Assembly: GCA_963792485.1 (NCBI GenBank)
Contig: CAWBWL010000013.1
Location: 248,001 to 312,000 of the forward strand
Reading direction: 5' to 3'
DNA length: 64,000 bases
Origin: JANOYJ01 sp963792485
GTDB lineage: Bacteria; Pseudomonadota; Alphaproteobacteria; Rhizobiales; Rhizobiaceae
Position numbers and translations under genes: made by a program. Numbering within the stretch: the first letter of the stretch is position 1; every line of letters begins with the position of its first letter. A model generated the notes under the pieces. It was not told the origin of the DNA. It was given only the letters and a program-made list of their open reading frames with translations, and did not search any database. Below, one piece after another: positions 58,904-64,000 of the stretch.

Positions 58904-60304
58904 TCAAACCTTCACTAGCCGCTTCTTCCAATACCGCACCTGCTTCTTGACCTCGCTCGGCGCCGTCCCGCCAAAGCTTGTCCGGCTGCGGACCGATTTA
59001 TCAACGCCGAGCACGCCGAACACGTCTTGCGTTATCCCGCCATGCAGCGACTGAAGATCAGCGAGAGGCAGTTTTTCAAGCGCGCAGCCCTTCGCCTCCG
59101 CCATCGCAACGGCCCGGCCAGTGACATGATGCGCGTCTCGGAAAGGAATGTTCAAGGCCCGCACGAGCCAGTCGGCGAGGTCAGTGGCGGTGGAGAACCC
59201 TGAGCCCGCAGCTCTCTTCATCGCCGCCGTGTTGACGCTCAAATCGCTCACCATGCCGGTCATTGCGGCAAGGCACAGTTCGAGCGTTTCGGCGGCGTTG
59301 AACACCGCCTCCTTGTCTTCCTGCATGTCCTTGGAATAGGCGAGGGGCAGGCCCTTCATGACGGTCAGCAGGCTGACAAGCGCGCCGGTGATGCGTCCCG
59401 TCTTGGCGCGCACGAGCTCGGCGGCATCGGGATTCTTCTTCTGCGGCATGATGGACGAGCCGGTCGAGAAACTGTCGGACAGGCGCACGAAGTTGAACTG
59501 TGGCGTTGACCAGATGACGATTTCTTCGGCCAAACGTGACAGATGTGTCGCCGTGATGGCGCTCGCGCTGAGGAATTCCAGCGCATAATCGCGGTCGGAC
59601 ACAGAATCGATCGAATTGCGGGTTGGTTCGCGAAAGCCAAGAGCCTTTGCGGTCATCTGCCGGTCGATTGGAAAGCCGGTGCCCGCAAGCGCTGCTGCGC
59701 CGAGCGGCGATTCGTTCATCCGCTCGATGGCGTCGCTGAACCGCGACAGATCGCGCCCGAACATTTCCACATAGGCCATCATGTGATGGCCGAAGGTGAC
59801 AGGCTGCGCGCTTTGCAGATGCGTGAAGCCCGGCATGACCGAGGCGGCGTGGACTTCGGCTTTTGCAAGCAGCGCCTGCACGAGCGCTTTCAGCGCCGCA
59901 ACGCATTTGCCCGCTTCTTTCTTGACCCAGAGCCTGAAATCGACCGCAACCTGATCATTACGCGAGCGCGCCGTGTGCAGCCGGCCCGCTGCTGGGCCAA
60001 TGCGCTCGGCAAGGCGCGCCTCCACGTTCATATGGATGTCTTCGAGTTTTCGTGAGAACTCGAACTTGCCGCTCTCGATTTCCTTCAACACATCGTGAAG
60101 CCCGGCCTCGATCTTGTTGAAATCCTGTGCCGTAATAATGCCTTGCTTTGCCAGCATCGCGGCGTGCGCCAGGGATCCGGCGATGTCTTCGGCGTATAAT
60201 TTCCTGTCAAAGCCAATAGATGCGTTGATCTCTTCCATGATCGCGGATGGGCCGGCGGCAAAACGTCCACCCCACATTTGATTGCCCGCCTTTTCATTTG
60301 CCAT
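58904..60304 (-). CDS. argH: Argininosuccinate lyase
   Basis: 466 residues, last step of arginine synthesis. Signature GSSIMPQKKNPDAAELVRAK (catalytic serine loop, about residues 281-300), TARSRNDQVAVDFR, and GFTHLQSAQPVTFGHH. Full length. Divergent from tlpA with only 29 bases between the starts, so the two promoters must overlap or reach into the genes. Confidence 0.95.
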   Translation of the reverse strand: MANEKAGNQMWGGRFAAGPSAIMEEINASIGFDRKLYAEDIAGSLAHAAMLAKQGIITAQDFNKIEAGLHDVLKEIESGKFEFSRKLEDIHMNVEARLAERIGPAAGRLHTARSRNDQVAVDFRLWVKKEAGKCVAALKALVQALLAKAEVHAASVMPGFTHLQSAQPVTFGHHMMAYVEMFGRDLSRFSDAIERMNESPLGAAALAGTGFPIDRQMTAKALGFREPTRNSIDSVSDRDYALEFLSASAITATHLSRLAEEIVIWSTPQFNFVRLSDSFSTGSSIMPQKKNPDAAELVRAKTGRITGALVSLLTVMKGLPLAYSKDMQEDKEAVFNAAETLELCLAAMTGMVSDLSVNTAAMKRAAGSGFSTATDLADWLVRALNIPFRDAHHVTGRAVAMAEAKGCALEKLPLADLQSLHGGITQDVFGVLGVDKSVRSRTSFGGTAPSEVKKQVRYWKKRLVKV

Positions 60305-60333
60305 GCTAGTGTTCCGCTGACGGAGTAAATTGA

Positions 60334-61005
60334 ATGCCTGAAACCGAGAAGCCCAAGTCCCGCAATCTGCCGCTTTTGACCGCTGCAGCGCTTGCGCTTG
60401 GCGTCCTTGCAGGCGCGGCGGTTCTATACGTCAATGCTCAAGGCTCTGGCAATCAGCAGGCGGATGCGCAATCGTCTTGCCCAATTGATAAAACAATAGC
60501 CGGAGCGCTCAACGCGGCCGCCAAAGGCGAAGTCGCTGCCATGCTGGCCACAGACGAGCCGCAGCCGTTAGGCGATCTTGCTTTCAACGGCCCGGACGGC
60601 AAGCTGAAGACACTTGCAGACTTTTCCGGTCGCATAGTGCTCTTGAATTTGTGGGCTACCTGGTGCGTGCCATGCCGCGAGGAAATGCCGGCGCTTGATG
60701 CCTTGCAGGGCGCTGCGGGGTCGGACAAGTTTGAAGTTGTGGCTGTGAATGTGGATACTGGTTCGGACGAGAAGCCGAAGCGCTTCCTCGAAGAGATCAA
60801 GGTGTCCAAGCTTGCCTTTTATCAGGAGCCTGGTCTTGCGCTTTTCAATAGTCTGAAAAAACGCGGTTTAGTACTCGGCCTTCCCGTGACGCTGCTGGTC
60901 GGTCCGGATGGCTGCCTGCGCGCGGCGATGAACGGTCCGGCGAAATGGGACAGCCCGGATGCGCTCAGCTTTATTGATGCAGCATTGACGGGGACCGGCA
61001 CATGA
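60334..61005 (+). CDS. tlpA: TlpA-like thiol:disulfide reductase
   Basis: 223 residues. An N-terminal membrane anchor (LPLLTAAALALGVLAGAAVLYV, about 12-33), then a periplasmic thioredoxin fold with active site WATWCVPCREE (about 108-118). An extra pair of cysteines (SSCPID; GPDGCLRA) matches TlpA from rhizobia, which reduces copper-handling and cytochrome oxidase assembly proteins. Overlaps the next gene as ATGA. Confidence 0.88.
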   Translation: MPETEKPKSRNLPLLTAAALALGVLAGAAVLYVNAQGSGNQQADAQSSCPIDKTIAGALNAAAKGEVAAMLATDEPQPLGDLAFNGPDGKLKTLADFSGRIVLLNLWATWCVPCREEMPALDALQGAAGSDKFEVVAVNVDTGSDEKPKRFLEEIKVSKLAFYQEPGLALFNSLKKRGLVLGLPVTLLVGPDGCLRAAMNGPAKWDSPDALSFIDAALTGTGT

Positions 61006-61331
61006 GCCCAGACGATTTCAGACGCATTGCGCTTACTTTGCCTGAGGCCGAGGAGAAATCGCATTTCGAAAAGCCGGATTTCCGCCTGCGCGGCACGATA
61101 TTCGCGTCAATCAAAAACCCGCGCACTGGCGTCGTCAAACTGACGCGCGCGCAGCAGGAAGCGATGACGGCTGCGGAGCCAGACATTTTCTCTGCAGTTG
61201 CCGGCAGCTGGGGCGTGAAAGGATGGACTGAGATTTATCTCGAATATGCCGATGAAGCCGCGCTGAAATCGGCGCTAACGTCCGCCTGGCGCAATGTTGC
61301 GCCGAAGGTGATGCTGAAGCTGCTGGCCTGA
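61002..61331 (+). CDS. MmcQ/YjbR-family protein
   Basis: 109 residues, complete. MmcQ/YjbR fold: FRRIALTLPEAEEKSHFEKPDFRLRGTIFA at the start and GWTEIYLEYADEAALKSALTSAWRNVAPK at the end. Sometimes called DNA-binding by fold similarity; function not established. Translationally coupled to tlpA. Confidence 0.82.
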   Translation: MSPDDFRRIALTLPEAEEKSHFEKPDFRLRGTIFASIKNPRTGVVKLTRAQQEAMTAAEPDIFSAVAGSWGVKGWTEIYLEYADEAALKSALTSAWRNVAPKVMLKLLA

Positions 61332-61346
61332 CGAAAGCGCGAAGCT

Positions 61347-61402
61347 TGTAACTTTAATACTACAAAATTTGACCGCTCGCGTGATGTGGTATACAAGTTA
61401 CA
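61347..61402 (+). promoter_or_regulatory. Promoter and inverted repeat of the HigB/HigA-like pair
   Basis: TGTAACTT (61347-61354) and AAGTTACA (61395-61402) are perfect 8-base inverted arms enclosing TTGACC (61369-61374) and TATACA (61390-61395, 15-base spacing). The arrangement fits autorepression of the toxin-antitoxin operon that begins at 61404. Confidence 0.5.
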
Positions 61403-61403
61403 T

Positions 61404-61700
61404 ATGTTTGAGGTTCGGCAAACACCTGCATTCGACAACTGGCTGGAAAATCTCCCGGACATCCGCGCAAGGGAAATAATCGCCAAGCGCATCGTGCGGA
61501 TGGAGTCTGGATTGTTGGGCGATGTTGAACCAGTTGGCGAAGGCGTCAGCGAGTTGAGTGTGCATCACGGACCCGGCTACCGGCTCTATTTTGTCCGGCG
61601 GGGGAAAGCCCTGCTCCTGCTGCTTTGGGGCGGCGACAAATCTAGTCAGGAACGCGATATCAAGAAAGCCAGGGAATTGGCGAAGACAATGGAGGTTTAG
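61404..61700 (+). CDS. RelE/HigB-like toxin (HI1419 type)
   Basis: 98 residues from the ATG at 61404 (MFEVRQTPAFDNWLENLPD). The pattern ...ERIVRMESGLLGDVEPVGEGVSEL-type core (here KRIVRMESGLLGDVEPVGEG), GPGYRLYFVRRG and LLLLLWGGDKSSQERDIKKA is that of the phage-derived Gp49/HI1419 toxin family, which cleaves mRNA on ribosomes. The antitoxin follows after 2 bases, toxin first, as usual for HigBA-like pairs. Confidence 0.85.
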   Translation: MFEVRQTPAFDNWLENLPDIRAREIIAKRIVRMESGLLGDVEPVGEGVSELSVHHGPGYRLYFVRRGKALLLLLWGGDKSSQERDIKKARELAKTMEV

Positions 61701-61702
61701 AC

Positions 61703-61993
61703 ATGACTTCGGAAACTCTCCCCTTTGATGCCGCCAAATATCTTGGCAGCCCTGAATCTCAAGCTGAGCTTATCACTGATGCGTTTGAGAGCGGCGACGC
61801 CGGATACATCGCCAACGCTCTTGGCGTTGTTGCCCGCGCGCGCGGCATGACGCGGATTGCCAAAGACGCGGGCATTACGCGCGAAGCGCTTTATCGCGCG
61901 CTTAGCGCGGGAGGCGACCCAAAACTTTCGACGCTGCTCGGCGTCATGCGCGCGCTTGGAGTTAAAGTGCGCGCGGACATGGAAGCGGCCTGA
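61703..61993 (+). CDS. HigA-like antitoxin (HI1420 type)
   Basis: 96 residues. Family marks: FDAAKYLGSPESQAELITDAFESGD, GVVARARGMTRIAKDAGITREALYRALS (helix-turn-helix) and GDPKLSTLLGVMRALGVKV at the end. It should neutralise the preceding toxin and repress the operon through the repeat upstream. Confidence 0.87.
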   Translation: MTSETLPFDAAKYLGSPESQAELITDAFESGDAGYIANALGVVARARGMTRIAKDAGITREALYRALSAGGDPKLSTLLGVMRALGVKVRADMEAA

Positions 61994-62029
61994 GGCGGCC
62001 AAACCCTTTGCGCGGCGATTTCGCTGCCC

Positions 62030-62503
62030 TCACCGGTCGCTGATACGTTTCCGCTTGTCGTCGCCCTTGCGAATATAGAGCGTCTTAAAAACCCGCGCAA
62101 CGGTCTCGCCTTCAGCGTTCACCACATCAACGGGCCATTCCGGGAAATATTTGTCGCCGTCATTTTGCGTGTTGGTCTGCACGTCCGCCAGCATCTCATC
62201 AGTGATCCTGAAATGCGCCCGCAGCGTGCCTTTGCCGGGCTTCAGATATTCAATCCGCGCCGCCTTGTCCCAAACCACATAGCCGCGCCCGAGGGCGTTC
62301 ATCGTCAACAGCATATGAAACGGATCGGTCATCGCATAGATGGCGCCGCCGAAATGCACGCCGACATAGTTCATGTTCAGCCTGCGGTCGCGCAGTTCAA
62401 TGACCGCCGCACGGTAGTCATCCGAGATGGAGATGATGCGGATGCCGGAAAACAGGAAGGGCGGCCAGATGTTCATCCAGCGCCGGAGGCTGCGTGCTTT
62501 CAT
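62030..62503 (-). CDS. DUF4442 hotdog-fold protein (thioesterase-like)
   Basis: 157 residues from the ATG at 62503 (MKARSLRRWMNIWPPFLFSGIR). A DUF4442 hotdog pattern: NYVGVHFGGAIYAMTDPFHMLL (the helix with the GGAxY/HFGG segment) and VWDKAARIEYLKPGKGTLRAHF. Possibly an acyl-CoA thioesterase; no catalytic Asp is certain. It lies 5 bases after hbd, so it is in the same transcript, which supports a CoA-thioester role. Confidence 0.8.
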   Translation of the reverse strand: MKARSLRRWMNIWPPFLFSGIRIISISDDYRAAVIELRDRRLNMNYVGVHFGGAIYAMTDPFHMLLTMNALGRGYVVWDKAARIEYLKPGKGTLRAHFRITDEMLADVQTNTQNDGDKYFPEWPVDVVNAEGETVARVFKTLYIRKGDDKRKRISDR

Positions 62504-62508
62504 GTTTG

Positions 62509-63384
62509 TTACCGCGTGGGCACAGGATGCTCGCCGCGATAGTCGTAAAAGCCGCGGCCTGATTTGCGGCCCAGCCATCCGGCTTCGACATATTTTACCA
62601 GCAGCGGGCAGGGCCGGTATTTGGAATCGGCGAGGCCGTCATGCAGCACCTGCATGATGGACAGGCACGTATCCAAGCCGATAAAATCGGCGAGCTGCAG
62701 CGGGCCCATGGGATGATTGGCGCCAAGCTTCATCGCCGTATCGATCGCATCGACAGAGCCGACCCCTTCATAGAGCGTATAAATCGCCTCGTTGATCATC
62801 GGCAGCAGGATGCGGTTGACGATGAAGGCTGGGAAGTCTTCCGCCACGGTCACAGTTTTGTCGAGCGAGCGGGCAAATTCCTTAGCTGCCTCGAAGGTCT
62901 CGGGAGCCGTCGCGATGCCGCGCACCAGTTCCACCAGTTTCATCACCGGAACCGGATTCATGAAATGAATGCCCATGAACCGCTCGGCACGGTCGGTTGC
63001 GGAAGCGAGCCTTGTGATGGAAATCGATGATGTATTTGTTGCCAGTATCGCGGCGGGCTTCAGGACCGGGCAGACCGCGCTGTAGATTTTGCGCTTGGTC
63101 GCCTCATCCTCGGTCGCGGCCTCAATCACCAGATCCGCATCCGCGAGCGCCTCGTAGGTTGGCGCGGGCTTGATACGTCCAAGCGCAGCCTTGCCGATCT
63201 CATCCGTGATCTTTCCGGAGGAGACGGCCTTGGCAAGGTTACCAGCGACAGTCGCAATCCCGCGGTCAACGCGCTCGGCGTCAATGTCGTTGAGCAGTAC
63301 ATCGAAACCGGCAAGCGCTGCCACTTGCGCAATGCCGCAGCCCATTTGGCCCGAGCCGATGATGGCGACCTTTTTGATCTGCAT
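62509..63384 (-). CDS. hbd: 3-hydroxybutyryl-CoA dehydrogenase
   Basis: 291 residues from the ATG at 63384 (MQIKKVAIIGSGQMG), with GGGGAG 5 bases upstream. Dinucleotide motif GSGQMG, catalytic FMGIHFMNPVPVMKLVELV (His in HFMNP) and NRILLPMINEAI, LGANHPMGPLQLADFIGLD at the C-terminal domain. It oxidises 3-hydroxybutyryl-CoA in butanoate or poly-hydroxybutyrate metabolism. First gene of a short transcript with the DUF4442 gene. The 254 bases between it and the next gene (63385-63638) show no ORF I trust. Confidence 0.93.
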   Translation of the reverse strand: MQIKKVAIIGSGQMGCGIAQVAALAGFDVLLNDIDAERVDRGIATVAGNLAKAVSSGKITDEIGKAALGRIKPAPTYEALADADLVIEAATEDEATKRKIYSAVCPVLKPAAILATNTSSISITRLASATDRAERFMGIHFMNPVPVMKLVELVRGIATAPETFEAAKEFARSLDKTVTVAEDFPAFIVNRILLPMINEAIYTLYEGVGSVDAIDTAMKLGANHPMGPLQLADFIGLDTCLSIMQVLHDGLADSKYRPCPLLVKYVEAGWLGRKSGRGFYDYRGEHPVPTR

Positions 63385-63638
63385 GCTTCTCCCCATAATC
63401 CGCGTGCCGTGTTCTCCGGCTTTTCCGTCGCTGGGAGGGAAACCTAGCCCTGCTTCAGGCACTCGGCAAGCAGATTTCGCAACTGCAGCAAATTCTTTTT
63501 GCATCGCAGTAGAGATTACTCTGATGCGGCAACCTATTCAGAGATTGGCACCTGGACTTGACACCGCCACAGGATTTGAGTTTCGATTTCAGAGTTTCCT
63601 TTGCGGAACATCTCGCGTGCAAAACTGGATATTGAACA

Positions 63639-64000
63639 ATGCCGACATTTACCAGTGCGCTGCTTCTTTTGATTATTCTCGTTGGCGCGGCAATTTGCTT
63701 GTCAGGTCTTGTCCTTATATTCAAGCGACCCGAGACTGAAACCGGCGCGGCGAAGGTCGAGTTCTTTGGTCAGAAGCTGGAAGCGAATTCCAAGGGGATT
63801 GTGGTGTTTCTGGTTGGCGCGGGTTTTCTGGCCGCCCCGCTTTATTTGATAGCGCAGAGGCCAGAAACTGCAGTGTCATCCAATTCGCCGAAATCTGCAT
63901 TTCAGGCGGCCCCTGCAGCAAAAGCCGCTGAAGCCGTTTTGGGGGCGGAGGTCGAAGACAACGACTCCGCTGAGAAAGCAAACTTGCTTGCGCTGGGCAA
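63639..64000 (+). CDS. Two-helix membrane protein, cut by the window end
   Basis: An open frame with no stop runs from the ATG at 63639 off the right edge (120 codons seen). N-terminal helix LLLLIIILVGAAICLSGLVL-like (about 7-26), a charged loop (FKRPETETGAAKVEFFGQKLEANSK), a second helix (IVVFLVGAGFLAAPLYLIA, about 56-74), then an Ala/Glu-rich polar stretch. The Shine-Dalgarno is poor. I do not recognise the family, and the 3' part is missing, so function cannot be suggested. Confidence 0.55.
   Translation, partial: MPTFTSALLLLIILVGAAICLSGLVLIFKRPETETGAAKVEFFGQKLEANSKGIVVFLVGAGFLAAPLYLIAQRPETAVSSNSPKSAFQAAPAAKAAEAVLGAEVEDNDSAEKANLLALG

Noticed and set aside
1..64000. CRISPR array, insertion sequence, integrase or rRNA
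   Set aside because: No regular repeat-spacer pattern, transposase, integrase or rRNA sequence was seen on either strand.

Overview
The window reads as chromosomal DNA of an alphaproteobacterium of the order Hyphomicrobiales (Rhizobiales). The evidence is the set of families and their order: metW-metX-hisC-tyrC, the DUF2125 / ChaC / plsC / ydcF / ftsX-ftsE / hpt / TIGR02302 / lysA / lptM / argH / tlpA block, a kinase-DUF2090 fusion IolC, and an imp-type type VI secretion (T6SS) cluster divided between two divergent units. There is no phage, plasmid, insertion sequence or CRISPR array. One tRNA-Arg(CCT) is present.

Layout. (1) 1-7.2 kb, minus strand: a ydcSTUVW-like operon (polyamine-type ABC transporter plus aminobutyraldehyde dehydrogenase) with a LysR regulator just upstream. 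(2) 7.3-12.7 kb: a hybrid kinase carrying HisKA, receiver and HPt modules, divergent from a receiver-EAL c-di-GMP phosphodiesterase, then a TadG-like envelope protein. (3) 12.7-17.9 kb: myo-inositol genes (RpiR-type iolR, idhA, iolC, a DUF3329-like gene, iolB), with GGAA-N6-TTCC palindromes at the promoters; iolD and iolE are not here. (4) 17.9-18.7 kb: gluQRS. (5) 18.7-31.9 kb: a partial T6SS. tssA-B-C-C2-tagJ-E-F-G run leftwards; clpV, hcp and a candidate RNase A-like effector run rightwards. (6) 32-36.6 kb: an OmpA-like protein, metW, metX, hisC and tyrC. (7) 36.6-49 kb: tusA, an L,D-transpeptidase lipoprotein, an iron-type alcohol dehydrogenase, a ribose-type sugar ABC importer, tRNA-Arg, an M20 amidohydrolase, a D-Ala-D-Ala carboxypeptidase and a COG0523 GTPase. 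(8) 48-64 kb: mainly housekeeping genes (ftsEX, hpt, lysA, argH, tlpA, hbd) with two toxin-antitoxin pairs.

How the parts fit together. Regions 1 and 3 are catabolic units, each with its own regulator and a visible candidate operator. Region 2 looks like a phosphorelay that sets c-di-GMP levels. The T6SS segment encodes the sheath, its ATPase, part of the baseplate, the tube protein and a possible cargo, but no TssJ/K/L/M, VgrG or PAAR, so those must lie elsewhere if the machine works.

Caution on quality. At least five genes (aldehyde dehydrogenase, tssF, hisC, the L,D-transpeptidase tail, chaC) contain one-base or two-base shifts, and several of these cancel each other within 200 bases. Consensus errors are the simplest explanation, but the sequence alone cannot exclude real gene decay.
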